From NCBI GenBank assembly GCA_022828445.1, contig JAIZZJ010000006.1, positions 1,860,001 through 1,924,000 of the forward strand: DNA of 64,000 nt, read 5' to 3'. The position numbers and the translations under genes were made by a program. The DNA is from Graphiopsis chlorocephala (lineage: Eukaryota > Ascomycota > Dothideomycetes > Cladosporiales > Cladosporiaceae). The notes beneath the pieces were generated by a model. It was not told the origin of the DNA. It ran no database searches and saw only the letters and a program-made list of their open reading frames with translations. Of the stretch, positions 1-11,452 are shown in pieces; the stretch's first letter is position 1; every line of letters begins with the position of its first letter.

Positions 1-1299
1 GCGATGTCGTACGCCGCTAGGCGTACTGAAATGCGTGTAGGAATGCTATCCAAGCCAAACGATCTACCAGTTTTCTAAAATCGTCTAAGGAAGTCAACAA
101 CAACGCAAAAAGCGCAAGGTTGGCCGGGAAAGGAAGCTTCGCTGGCTTGTATTGAAGGGAGAACACGCAAAGAGGCAAAATACTCTCGTGATAGGAGTTG
201 AGAGCGATGCGCTCCGTAGTCGTAAGCCTGGTAGAGGATGCGCAACGCAGTGGAGGAGCGAAGGCGAGCAGCACAAGTCTGTAAGATGTCGAGAAAACGG
301 GCAGAGGAGGAGGAACCAAGGGCAAGACTAATTCCGATCATCTAAGCAGTCGAGGCACAAAGCCGTAGAGCTTCCCCAACACACTACAAGTCAATTAAAG
401 GGGCTTTTACAGTACAATGCTACTTTGCGTCTCACTTAGAGATACGGCACTAGATGGCCGCTTTGTGTCTAGTGCACTGCTTTAGGTTCGCTAGCGCCTC
501 CTGAGAGTCTACTGCAGAACACGATCCTAGTGCCCTACCTTCGTACTCTGACTTTTGTTGGTAATTACACATCAATCCTGACTTCTCATAAGCTTGACGA
601 GCGAAATCTAGCCTTCGACATTTGCAGTTTCTAGGCCCGTTTAGTCCTAGTGCAGAGAGAGTCGCCAAGAAGCTAGGTTCCCGCATCATGCAGACAACAG
701 CACGCTGGGATCCTGCAACTACGAAGAACGGTGAGAATAGGGTATTTGGGACGAGATACCCAGTTTCCACTGACCTATGGTCGTATGTAATCATGTTCCG
801 TCCTTGTTCAAAATGAACCTTGCCGCATTGCATAGTCGTCAAAGTCAACAGCGATGCTCCCATACATAAGAGCTCCTTCTATGTTCGCTAGTATCTTTGC
901 AGTAAGTACGCTTGTCTTATCTGTAGTGAAGAGGAGATGATTTCAATCTCTCCTTCCTCGAACTCGAGTTCCGCCAGGTAGTAATGGATGACCACTGGCC
1001 AAAACAACGCTCGCACCATTCGATAAACTTCTTGTTGCTCTGAACCTTAGCTTTACGTATTTCAAGTAGTTTGCAAGGCGCATATTAACGGCATGTCTTA
1101 GCGGCCTACTAACGCTACCTTAATCATGCTGAAAGACAAAGTATACAACAACAAATAGACACAAAATCTAGTACGAGTCGCCTGGCTGGCTCAGTGCTTG
1201 TGCATGACATGGTGAAGGAAGTATGTGCACAATCGATCTAGAGAACGCGCGTAGATTCAGAAGCATTCCATTACTTTCGAGCAACCTGATAACGATACA
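1..1299. other. Left edge, no supported gene
   Basis: Only short overlapping open frames occur here. The longest (minus strand, 450-863, ATG start) has no recognisable motif and no convincing splice partners. I see no RNA gene or repeat. Part of the stretch is probably the 3' flank of the gene ending at 1300. Confidence 0.4.
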
Positions 1300-4072
1300 T
1301 CAATAACTTTTCCACTCGGACCGCGCCAGTAACGCAGACGATCTCCTGCCATTGACACAATCATAATCCCTGTGCTGTAAACTATACTGACTGCCGAACA
1401 AATGCCCAGATTGTCGTTTGTTGTTGACGAAGATCAGCTGCTTCGGCGCCGACAAATGTATCTTATCGCCTGCTCTGCATCGTGAGCAGTACGTCAGATC
1501 ATTTTTCACGCCCTCGACCGGGTCACTGCTGAACCGTCGTAAGACGCCCAGCTTCGCCACAAAGTCTAACTCATTAGCGAAGTGTTCTGTACCCGCAGCG
1601 TACGCATGGACATCCCAGTCGTTAGCGGGGTTGCCGAAGGTATAGACGTGTAAGTGAGCGCGCATCACATCTCGGAGGTCCCTTCGTACGTCGGAGGATA
1701 TTTCTTGGAGAGCAGTACGAAGGAGGAGGCAGCCTTGCGAGTGAGCGATCATAACGATGTCCTTCCGCGAGCTCTTCGAATCAGAGAGGGCAGATCTGAG
1801 AGTGTTTGACAGCGTCGCGTGGGCTTCGCGGCTACTTGCTGTTCGAGAACTCAAAGGAGCTCTGCGTGGGGTGCTTCGGGGGTTTCCCTTTACGTTACTC
1901 TCAGACTGCGATTCAACGACACATTCGATCATATCCCAGAGGATTCCGTTGCTCCTATTGAACACGCTTTTAATCTGTGTGCGACGTGCATTAGCGTCTT
2001 CGCTGTTGTCTTCCGGATCGTCGACGTCGAAGAAGAAGTCTTGGATCTTGGAGACCGCCAGATGGTTCCAGTAAAACTCGCCGCCGATACCATTGACAAA
2101 CAGCCATGACTCGGCTGATCTGACGTTGTCATTCGTGCGTTTGAGCACCGTTCTTGTCATAAGGAGAAGTTCCTTAGTATCCGTCTCAAGTCTTGTGTCC
2201 ATCACAAATTCTCCTATGCTCAAGCCCTTCTGTCGGAACACGTTCAGTATGGAGATGAGAAAACGCTGGATTTGGCAAAGAACAGCATGGCGATTCATAG
2301 CTTGCGAAAGGTCCAGCTCATTGTAGGCGTTCCATGTTTTGGCTTCGTAGGATGGGTCACCCTCTAGAGATCCTGCGCTTGCAAACCGCTTCGTTGGTTC
2401 CAGAAAGGAAACAAAAAAGCGAGCAGCCACCCACCAGTCCTTCTCGAGAACTTGAAACAGCTCCTGGTTGGCAGGATCCCTGATGATAGTCTTCCAGATA
2501 GAGTCGACAGGTCCAAGGTATCCTATCACGGCACTCACGGTTATTTTCAGGATCACAGTAACCGAGATAAGTATGGCTCTCTGCGTGATTCTTTGGAAGC
2601 TGTTCCGCAAGGTTGCCAGATTGCCATAGTTGTTGTCCAAAGTGCCAATCGCAGCCTTGGACACTGGCGTGATGACTTCATGAAAAAGTCCGACAAGCCT
2701 GACGCACGCATTCGCAGCGCGTGAGACCGCGTTCAACGTAAAAGCGATGACAGGAGAGGCGGGCCTTTGCATCGTTCTTTTCACAGGCCGCGACCGAATT
2801 TGAAGGTTTTCCGCTGTTGAATATGATACTGTTATCCGCCATGCCCGCGTAGCATCATGTGATGAAATACTGGATGTGGGGTACGATTCAACATTGAGTA
2901 GGACTCTCCCTATCGGAAGCGACGGCTGCGGGCATTTGATGCCACGATGCCAATATGTAACGGCCTTGGTATCGGCTCCAGTTTGTGCTTTCCAGTTTTC
3001 GGGTAGATCAATGGCGTATCGAGCGCTGATGGCGAGCGCAAACATGAAGTTCCCACTTTTCATTGCAATATTGAGCATGTGCTCGAGTAACTTGACATCT
3101 GGGACTTTCTGTTGTTCCGCGGCAAAGAGTTGCAACGCTTGGTATGCACTTGATGTTTCGATCGGGTATTGCGTGCTGTCCATTGTGCTACTAGAATCTT
3201 CGAGCGCTATGTCGAGTGCCTGGCTCCAATAGCCAGTTTTGTCGCTTAGTAGGTCAACACACCGAAGACATTCGCTCAACATTGACATTTTGACGAGTCG
3301 GTACATCGTGTCAGGATCGTTGGGAACAGCGTCCAGTATCTGATGAAGTTCAGCCTCGTCGTGGGGTGCTTCGTTGTCGATGTATATCGTGAAAAGAGTA
3401 TGAGCTTCCCAAACGTGATCCGCCCTCAGCAAGGAGATGATGAGATCTCTCCAGCCACGAGCAGGTTTGTTCGATTCGGCATCTACGCTGACCTGCATCG
3501 CGAGTTTGAGACCCTCGCCTGTCTCTGCGTGTCTGAGTATGACGCCAATGATGCGGAGGCTGATAATTTGAATTTGCAACTATAACCCGTCAGCAAGGAT
3601 CATGCAGGATTCTCGTTTGACGAACCAGTGTTGGCGACATATATTCTTCTACGAGCACTTGTCCGACTGTGCAAACAGCTTTGGCTGCAACTTCGGCCGC
3701 TTGTTCCCACTCGAACCGTGTATACAATTTGGCGTTGGCGTGCAACAATTCAAACACGGTGCGCTCTTCGTTTGCAAACTTTTTGAAGACAAGATCATGG
3801 TCGTCAAGAAATTTTTCGGCGGTCTTGAAAGCCCCTTGCTCGATCAGCGTATCTGCGTACTGAGCAGCGATGGCGAAGTCATTCGCAGCATGCTGTTTTA
3901 GCAGGCGATCGAAGAACAGATTCGCCTTTGCGTACAGGCCAGCCTTGGACAAGCGCACGAACGTGTCCAGGTTGCTGGGTATATCGTCAGGCCACTCTAA
4001 GTTGTCATCCACGTTTGGAGATGGTACGGAAGAAACTTGCGTTACTTCTTGCTTGGTCTTGGGGGGACCCAT
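1300..4072 (-). CDS. TPR-like protein with C-terminal alpha/beta-hydrolase (serine esterase-like) domain
   Basis: Model: exon 4072-3653, intron 3652-3580 (GTAG...CTGAC...ATAG, 73 bp, phase 0), exon 3579-1300, giving 899 aa. The second exon opens at a TTG codon with no ATG, so joining to the upstream ATG exon is needed. Residues about 30-330 are alpha-helical and TPR-like in spacing (repeated A/L-rich helices). A hydrophobic helix pair follows near residues 470-510. The C-terminal third carries AHSQG, with the putative nucleophile Ser near 754, a possible Asp near 812 and a His in GHLFG near 866, the order expected of lipase/esterase folds. The leading Gly of GxSxG is Ala here. Substrate and location are unknown. 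The hydrolase call is an inference from the motif and residue order. Confidence 0.62.
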
Positions 4073-4409
4073 ACTGAAGGCTGCTCATCATGTTTAGACG
4101 AAGGTTCCGAGGCGCCGAAGGTGTAGAAATATCGTGATAGCTATCAAACAGCATCCGCTGACAAGCGATAGCCTAGAGCTCTCCATCAGCTAGGCGCATC
4201 GTGGGGTGAGGTTGTTAGCGAATCGGCTGACATCCTTATATGCTGCGTGCATGGAACAGCCCATGGATGTCTCCTGATTTTCTTGGCCTGCCTTGTGACA
4301 TGAGTGCGGGGACGCGCGACATAATATCGATCCGGGTTGTCCAAGTATGCTAGTCGGTCACTAAGCTACAAGCTCGTCACAATATCTCATCTCGGAGCGT
4401 ACGAACTCC
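4073..4409. promoter_or_regulatory. Divergent intergenic region
   Basis: This 337-bp gap separates two divergently oriented genes (start codons at 4072 minus and 4410 plus) and probably holds both promoters. I recognise no specific binding site or TATA box. Confidence 0.35.
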
Positions 4410-5294
4410 ATGGTTAAACACTTCTTTTCCTTCGGACGCCCGAGGGACGACCGCCGCTTGAGAGACCTGAATCAGCCGCCTGAGCTCGAGACTTTAGAGT
4501 CCTGCGTAGGAGTGAGTTTGGTCAGCATTCCTTGGGAAACAGCGAGTATTCAGTGTGGCTTTGCGGAAGATACCAAGTGGAGAAGAGAAAAATTACCGGA
4601 AGAGCCACCGCGAGATCCATCGCCAGCACGAGATCCATCGCCAGATGCTGGGAGAGGTCTTGCTGCTCTGAAGTTGCGCATACACGCCACAGATCTGGGA
4701 TCTAAGCCAATCGATCGAATCGAACACGTCTTCAGATTCTCACAAACCACGGATGACATGTTCCACAGCATCCATCGATGCTGGCCATCAGCATTGAGAG
4801 GAACGCCAAGCTTTGAAGAGCAAGAAAACGAAGCAAAATTTGATCCTTCTGCGCCTACCCCATTGGGAGATGTCTATGTAGGCGGGTTTCGACGTCGCAC
4901 CCAAAAATCGAAGCAAAGCAACTGGACCGTGGGATCACAACAGAGGCCAAGCAACCGGATGGCCGGCGGCAGATACGACGAGTTTGCTGTTTATTGGGCA
5001 GCTCTCCAAGCAAATGATCTTGCAACATGGGCTAATCGACCACTGTACTCATCGGCTGTCTTGAGATGTGAACTGCACCCCCTCACCATCACCGCAACGG
5101 TTTACGGTTACAAGAGTGAGTTTCACTTTAAAAGCGGAGGGCGCAGAGTTCGCAAGAAGATCCTAGGATGCTCTTCTGTGCGATTCAACATGAACTCCCG
5201 CAGTGAGAGTGAGACGGACGTCGACACTCTGTGCGCAGAGCTGGAGAGCTGGACAAACAGCAGGAACGACACCTCACTCAAAGATGTTATCTAA
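4410..5294 (+). CDS. Hypothetical protein, 294 aa
   Basis: Uninterrupted ORF with an ATG start in a reasonable context (CTCC before ATGG). I recognise no family. The N-terminal third is charged and proline-rich, with a duplicated RDPSPA/RDPSPD segment caused by an 18-bp duplication around 4610-4645. The C-terminal half has a more globular composition (aromatic and hydrophobic residues, then a basic RRVRKK patch) and ends in an acidic, serine-rich tail. No signal peptide or membrane segment is visible. It is divergent from the hydrolase gene. It could be a fast-evolving lineage-specific gene; whether it is expressed cannot be judged from sequence. Confidence 0.45.
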   Translation: MVKHFFSFGRPRDDRRLRDLNQPPELETLESCVGVSLVSIPWETASIQCGFAEDTKWRREKLPEEPPRDPSPARDPSPDAGRGLAALKLRIHATDLGSKPIDRIEHVFRFSQTTDDMFHSIHRCWPSALRGTPSFEEQENEAKFDPSAPTPLGDVYVGGFRRRTQKSKQSNWTVGSQQRPSNRMAGGRYDEFAVYWAALQANDLATWANRPLYSSAVLRCELHPLTITATVYGYKSEFHFKSGGRRVRKKILGCSSVRFNMNSRSESETDVDTLCAELESWTNSRNDTSLKDVI

Positions 5295-5859
5295 AGCCAC
5301 ATTGAACGGATCTTTCTGTCGAGTCGTACGAGATGCCTTCAAAACTTTTCATGTCGATTTAACGCAGCATAATGCGGTTGATCTAGTTTTTTTCGGGCTT
5401 CAAGGGTACTGGTCTGTCTTTTTGTAGGCTTGAACCTTTCAATAATTGAGCGCGTTAGGGGTAGGACAAAGAAAGAAAAGGATGAGAAGCAATAACAACC
5501 AACTTGATTTGCTCCCAATTTTAGTACGTCAAGAAATATAGGACGCAAGAGCGTAAGTATTGTTTCTTCTTGATAGATTTATTATACACAAGTATCTGAA
5601 AGCCTAGTACCCACATGTGCATATATAGGAGGTATCTTCGAGACTCTGCACGCTGCACGCTAGCGTTGAAATTGCGCGCGGGGCGCGGAAAAAATCTCTC
5701 AACGCAAACAGTGGATAAATATTTACTGGCAGGCTGTCAGCAGGGCAGCAGCAACTTCACGATCGCCACAACCAATAATAAATCTCCACATCTCCACACG
5801 TCCTCCACACACACCCTCTCTTCCACACGAAAACCACAAAATCACACACATCAGCAACC
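5295..5859. promoter_or_regulatory. Upstream region of the small zinc-finger gene
   Basis: No gene is seen. The last 120 bases before the start codon at 5860 are rich in CA and CT runs, typical of a fungal 5' leader of a well-expressed gene. No specific operator was recognised. Confidence 0.35.
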
Positions 5860-6140
5860 ATGGGCAACGGCGCTAAAGCAGCTTCTAAGCGCGACCGCCA
5901 AAAGGAGGCCGGTCCTGTCGCCAAATCTCAGCTCAAATCCGTACGTTTCTTCATTCCTTCTGCCACTCAGATCCTCGGTCAAAACTAATATGCCACGCAC
6001 AGAACCTCGCGGCCAAGAGCATCAAGTGCAAGATCTGCTTCCAGGACTTCCAGTCGACGGCCAAGCGCCCGGCGCTCGAGGAGCACGCCAGCAACAAGCA
6101 CAGCAAGAAGTACGAGGACTGCTTCGCTGCTGCTGCCTAA
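5860..6140 (+). CDS. Small C2H2 zinc-finger protein (72 aa), spliced
   Basis: Two exons, 5860-5940 and 6003-6140, separated by a 62-bp intron (GTACGT donor, CTAATA branch-like site, ACAG acceptor), phase 0. The product begins MGNGAKAASKRDRQ, a lysine/arginine-rich N-terminus as in small SERF/4F5-like eukaryotic proteins. It ends with one zinc finger, CKIC...H....H: Cys pair near residues 36 and 39, His near 54 and 59. This layout (basic N-terminus, single C2H2 finger, about 70 residues) matches a conserved family of tiny fungal, plant and animal zinc-binding proteins of unclear role (compare ZNF706 and At2g23090). The start is fixed by ATGG after CAACC. The gene is too short and too split to appear as one open frame. 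Confidence 0.75.
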
Positions 6141-6675
6141 GAGGCCACTTGAGGGTTTTTATCATGACGAGTTAGCGAGGAGTGATGTGAGCGAAAGGCG
6201 TTTGAATTCAAGTTTCTATTTTACTCTCTGCAAATTATGATTCACTACACTTGTTTTTTAGGAACAGTGATTAAGCTGGTATTTCGGCTTTTGTAGGCAC
6301 GTTGTCAGCACTTTTGCTTGTGCTCAGCTATAAGCCTTGTCAACGCCTCTTGTCTCACTCGAGGCTGACCAGGACTTTGGCCGCGATAGAAAATGCCATG
6401 GCCATAGGAGCGACACATCGCCAGTGAGAATTAAACCAGATTGATCGCAAACATACACGGCGATCACACTACAGGTCTGGACGCAGACAGCGACCGACTC
6501 GACCGACTCTGCCTCTATTAATATGCACGGGCGTCGCCACAACGTGCCACGCTGGGTCGAGTTGACATCCTTCCTCCACGAGCCGCCTCCGCAAGCAAGT
6601 ATCTTCCAGAGTTGTGGTCGGTCATGACCCCGAATCATGACTTTACGACGCATACACGCCGCTCCTCGTGACCCA
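6141..6675. other. 3' flank, no gene supported
   Basis: The stretch follows the zinc-finger gene stop at 6140. A minus-strand open frame at 6324-6716 has no motif and a composition that does not look coding. Nothing else was seen. Confidence 0.35.
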
Positions 6676-7905
6676 CTATGTCGGCACAAACAAGAATAGC
6701 CCCGTCCCGAAAGCAAAGCCCGCCGCCTTCAACTGCCCGCTCGTCGGCTCCGTCGTGGACGCCGCAGAATCTCGCCACCAATTCTCGCCTTTTGTTCGAC
6801 ACTGGTATTTCGTGAAAAGCAGGTGGGAAATCATAGGGCTCATGCTCCCGAGCGAGACGACTGCGAGAGCGTATCTTCTAGCTTGAACATCCCGTAGTAG
6901 TCGCAGGGAGTAGATGGCGAAATTGACTGCCGAGATGGCGACGGCGCTTTTCGATACGATGAACATCATGCGGTCGTGTCTGCTGAAGAGCGGGACGCGA
7001 CACAAGGGTCATCATGTTTGGAATTGCTCGCCCATGAGCTGCAGACAGCGCTTGCAAAAGTGATGGCCACAAGGCATGCTGGCGAGACGGACATCGTCCC
7101 AGCATACTTTGCATGATTCGGGCTCTTCGAGCTCTTCGTCAGGGGAGAGGGCCAAATTTTGCATGAATTGCGAGTGGCGTGACAGTATCAATGAGCTGAA
7201 CGAGCCGGGGCGTAGAGACCCAGACTACGTAGGCGATGGCGAAATTGAACGGCAGTCTAGGCGGGATTGCAGTAATTGAGTGTCCGTAGAAGCAGAGGAA
7301 ACCTGCGAGGAGGTCTCGAGGGATGGTTGGCCAAGTCCTATGTGGCCATTGCATTGGCAGGCCGCAAAAGACGACTAGCATGAGAGTTTGTAGGGGCAAC
7401 ATGATGTTGCAGCTGTGTTTTGATGAAAATATGGATTCAGATTCTTTCCATCAAGGCCTGCAAACTGATCAGTGTTATAGACCCGGCAATGTGCGAAACG
7501 AGCCACCATACCGATCTGGAAGGTATACACCTTCCCTGGACGAAGGATTCGCGAATGCTGAAAAGAGCCTTGCAAAGCGTCGGTCTTGGTTTTGTCAATT
7601 CGGTTGGTATGCTTGGACAGGCATGGAACAAGCAGTCCGCCGTGAAGTCGACAGATTTCACATTGTCTTGTCACAAAGGCCAACGTCATTAGCTTATGTT
7701 GAATCCTATCTCCTAGTGTATCGTTCGGACCCGTCAAATAAGCAACATCTTCGGAGCAACGTGACTGGCGCTTGGCATGAATTTTGGCAGAAGTTTGGTG
7801 TTTCTTCTTTCTATGGAGGTTGATTGGGTGTCTCTCAACACACTTTGCCTCCGATGCATACCGTCGAGAGACCTTGTCGAAGATCTGCGCCGCTGCTTTC
7901 AACAT
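6676..7905 (-). pseudogene. Broken RING-finger multi-spanning membrane protein locus
   Basis: On the minus strand, hydrophobic segments suited to membrane helices lie at about 7500-7440, 7400-7350 and 7320-7170, in frames that do not join. Next comes a RING-like Cys/His pattern, ESCKVC...PCGHHFCKRC, at about 7120-7045. Its expected closing CPxC reads stop-stop-PLCRVPLF: tandem TGA codons occupy 7014-7009, the second exactly where a Cys codon (TGY) belongs. After this the frame stays open and again encodes hydrophobic helices down to 6676. A shift of frame also separates the membrane part from the RING part near 7140-7230. I found no GT-AG intron that removes the double stop in phase. An upstream ORF (7905-7375, ATG start) may be its N-terminus. 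An ancestral ER-type E3 ligase is an inference. Confidence 0.42.
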
Positions 7906-8049
7906 CTTGAGAACGGTCTCTCTATTTGTGTTAATTATGCCAGAAAGGGCTGAAGAAGTACAACTTATCTCATGAAAGGACCGTCGTGATATCTCGAACC
8001 ATAGCTTTGTAGTATCTGCTTGCTGTAATGTTCAGCAGGAGGGAGAGCA

Positions 8050-9641
8050 TCATTTGAACTCGTCCACTCCTCCTCCAACATCCCTCTTCTCAACGAACAC
8101 ATACTCCTCACTGCCCCTTCCCTTCCCACCAGCCAATACCTTCTGCGCCGCCACCTTCATCCTCCTCACCCCTTCCACTAGCCGCTGCTCCTCTTCCCAT
8201 GCAAAACACAGCCTTACATTTCCATCAAACTTCACGCCCTCATCCCCAGGAATCTCAAACATCGCTCCCGGAGCAACGATCACGCCCTCGTCCTCCTTAC
8301 ACACCTGCGCAAACTCACTAGCAGCTAGACCCTCAGGTAGGCTCAGCCAGACAAAGAACCCACCCACAACATCACGTGTAGGCTGAGGTAGAGTGAAGCC
8401 CAGAGGAAGCAGGTGCTTTGTGATAGCATCGTGCAGGGCGCGGTAATTTGTAGCGTAGGCTGGTTGTAACGTGTATTTGATGTGGTCTTGCAATTGTCCC
8501 GTCTGGAGCAGGTGGGTCATGAATGTGGATGTGAGTTGGCTGGGGGCGCCGCCGGAGCAGGTTGTGCCGCTGTAGATGTAGGTTTTGTGTCAGTTGCCAA
8601 TGGAAAAAGAACAAGAGAAGGTGGGTGTACGAGAGGTGCGCCGTTGGGGAGGACAGGGGTTTGAAAGTGTTGTGACAAGCAAAGGTAGAGAGGTGTTCAT
8701 CTCCCGAAGAGAGGAAAGACAGATAGTGCGAAGAACAGGACTTACGTCTGGCTCGCACCATACGCGAGCTTCTTCGTCCCTTCTACCCACCCACAGCGCA
8801 CGCCGGGTCCAGCGATTTTGGAGAACGAGCCGTTGGAACAAGCGTTGCCGAAACCATCTGCTCCTTCGCGCTCTGCGCCGCCGTCGATGTCTCGATCGAC
8901 GTCGACAAGGCGAGGCATGTACTCCTGCCGCGGGCCTGAACCAGAGTCTAGACCATGACCTTGCTTCGCAACAGGCCATTGCAAGAAATCATACACGTCG
9001 TCCGCAACAAGCAACATATCATACCGCCTCGCTAACCTCACCAGCTGCTCTCGTCGACGCAAGCTCATCGTCCTCGACGAAGGATTCGCGAACGATGGCA
9101 CGCAGTATACGACGTGTCTGTAGACTTTCGCCCTCGCCCTTTGCGGTTTATACACGGGCCCATTCACACGAACATGCTGTCGCTCCTCGCTCTTCCTTAC
9201 CTCACGCTCGAGGAACGCAATATCCAGTCCCTCGCCATCCTCAGGCACAGCCCTCATCTTGCCCCCGAAACCAGCATCCTCAAAAATACGAAACGACAAG
9301 AAATACGCCGGCGCAACGATCCAGATGTTCCGCGTATACTCCGGATCCGTGTACACGCCCATCAAACTGCCCAGGTTCTGCGAAGCGCCGCCCGTGATAC
9401 ATAGTCTGTCGGCCGTGATCGGCGAGGGGTTTAAGTAGGAGTCTGTAAGCCATTGGGCTATTGCGACGCGTGCGGGCTCGTAGCCTGGGTCGGGGCCGTA
9501 GGAGAGGGCATCTGTCGCGATCTGGGGGTTGTCGAGGGCGGCGTTGGCAGCGTGTTTGATGAGGGATGTGGGGAGGAGGGAGGAATTGGGCCAGCCGCGC
9601 AGGAGATTTATTGGGGGTTCGGGGTGCTGGGAGAGGGACAT
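8050..9641 (-). CDS. PLP-dependent class I/II aminotransferase (2-aminoadipate aminotransferase-like)
   Basis: Exons 9641-8746 and 8569-8050 with a 176-bp intron (GTAAGT donor, CTACAG acceptor) give 471 aa. Fold-type I hallmarks are visible: ITGGASQNL near residue 83-91 (phosphate cup region), LLVADDVYDFLQW (Asp and Tyr that contact PLP), SFSKIAGPGVRCGW with the Schiff-base Lys at about 275, and a C-terminal arginine-containing strand (NVRLCFAWEE). Length and order match fungal proteins related to yeast YER152C and the ARO8/KAT group, which transfer amino groups between amino acids and 2-oxoacids in the cytosol. The exact substrate cannot be told. The start is ATG in ACCATGT. No obvious pathway partner is adjacent. 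Confidence 0.82.
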
Positions 9642-10156
9642 GGTGATGTGGGACAGATAAGGTTACGCTGATGTGATGCAGCGTTGAAGCTCGAGTGCTC
9701 ACATGGTGCTCGAAGTAGGTGGGTGGATGGTTGTGGGTCTGTATGTTATCGTTGCCTCCATATCGTTATCTTGCCGAGGTGGAGGATCGACAAACCGTTT
9801 GGTGACGCAGCATTCGTCTTGTTGTCATTTCAATGTTGACTTTCGAGCAACACGTAGACCACACATGTTTACCACGATCTGGTATAGAGATGTTACATCT
9901 GACCACATGCACACCGCCAAACAAGGTACATATTCAGACTACATGTAGGTTACATGTAAGATACATACAACACTAAAGGCTTAGAATGACATCTTAGGGC
10001 TAGTAGGGTTAGGTGCTTGATATTATTCCAACACCGTTGGACGGCTACATGTACCGTATACACATTCTAGAGCTTCAATGTTCGATGCATCAAGTATATC
10101 GATGTCCTAGACGTCGTGCTATAAGGCGGTTGAGCTCATGTGCCAAGAGTCTATGT
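9642..10156. other. Intergenic, no gene seen
   Basis: Upstream side of the aminotransferase. The sequence from 9880 to 10080 is AT-rich with several ACATGT/TACATGTA words. No ORF here is convincing. Confidence 0.35.
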
Positions 10157-10910
10157 TTATTGTCGTCCCAGGTTGCTGGATTGAGACTCACTACATGTGG
10201 AATGCTGCAAATTGTCGACCAAAGATCTTTTCCTATTGACAAGATACTGGACGCACCAACCCTTGAATTCCCCGAAATAGTTGCCCAGTGGGGTTTGAAA
10301 TGGTACCGCGCGATTAAGAGGATGGATCTGGAGTAACTGACGCCCTGATCCTTGTCGTCTCTCGTGTCTTCTTTTGAACTGCCTCGCTGGCACCCTGTCT
10401 TCGATGCTTTCGGCCCACTGCTGCGAATCTTGGTGTGTTGGACAGTCTCTCGTCACCAGACCACACGCGTAGACTATGCGACGTTTGAACGACTCCAAAT
10501 TCAAGCGCCCCAGTGGTTCACATGACGGATTGTCCTGCCACTCCTTCCGAGCGTCGTTGATGTACAAGTCGTTGAACCTGCGATAGTCCCGCGGGTGCTT
10601 GTCTCCATTGATGCAGCCCTCGTGGCCTCGAATCGTGACAGACAGATGGCGAAGCTCAGAAAGGCCATACCAGTATTCCTGATCTAAGAGGTCCCCCACG
10701 AAGATGTTGCTGAGCGCTAGTGATGTGATCGCAGTAGCTTGCGCCAAGACCAGGCTGGAGACAAACTGCGGCAAAAGGAAGGCGTTGACGAAGCTGAAGG
10801 AGTTGTGTGTGAAAGGGATCAGTGCGGCTCCATGTAGATTTGGGAGCAGTAACGAAGGAGGCTTAGATACAGACGATGAACGAATGGCTCTAAGCGGCAG
10901 ACTGAAAATG
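10157..10910 (-). CDS. Hypothetical F-box/LRR-style protein fragment, 5' end unresolved
   Basis: A minus-strand frame is open from about 10910 to 10157 without an initiating ATG, so any real gene needs an upstream exon that I could not place. A GTAAGC donor-like site at about 10943 and a TTTTCAG acceptor-like site near 10906 exist, but they leave the frames unmatched and the intron would be very short (38 bp). The translation has leucine-rich helices and a region around RLNLESFKRR that resembles many uncharacterised fungal F-box/LRR-like proteins. The assignment is by general resemblance only. Confidence 0.25.
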
Positions 10911-11452
10911 TTCGCACGTCAAAAAGTCCCCTTGCTTACCTTGATCAAATGATTTGAGTGGTCTGGTAAAGGATCCCACCCGATACACTTGAAAACCTAA
11001 TCAGTTGTAGGCTGACCAGTACCCATTCTCCAATATGCCGCTCAAGGAGATCACAACTGCCACGACGATATCGCCATCAAGCTTTTCAGAGCGCATCATG
11101 GTGGAGCGCTATAGTCTTGCTAGACCCTAGCGTCTGCTAGAGCCAGATCCATTGGCAATGCAGACAAGACAGGATGTGTGTCAACGATGGATTACTTTAC
11201 TGTTCGAAAGTGCAGTCGACAAATGCCATATCGTTATCTTATCGATAAGCTGTAGGAAGTCACGGTCCCTGAAATTTGTGGGCTCGTGGACCGTGCAGGC
11301 GAGCCGCAAAGATTAGATTAGACTAGATGGCTAAAAGTCTCGACGAGCCGCGGGTTTGCCTCAATTGTTTTCAGCGCAGGGCCGATCTGCCTGCCTCTTG
11401 TAAACACATTTGCATACACCATTTTATCTTATCTTATTTTTTGGCTGCAACC
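10911..11452. promoter_or_regulatory. Upstream region of SDA1
   Basis: No gene seen. A run of ATCTTATCTTATTTTTT lies just before the SDA1 start. An in-frame upstream ATG at 11327 would extend SDA1 by 42 residues, but that extension is not conserved-looking. Confidence 0.35.

Noticed and set aside
450..863. 137-residue minus-strand ORF with ATG near the left edge
   Set aside because: No motif, unusual composition and no neighbouring exon; not distinguishable from chance.
11327..11452. N-terminal extension of SDA1 from the upstream ATG
   Set aside because: The family starts at KRKVAALEKVD; the extra 42 residues look like 5' leader.
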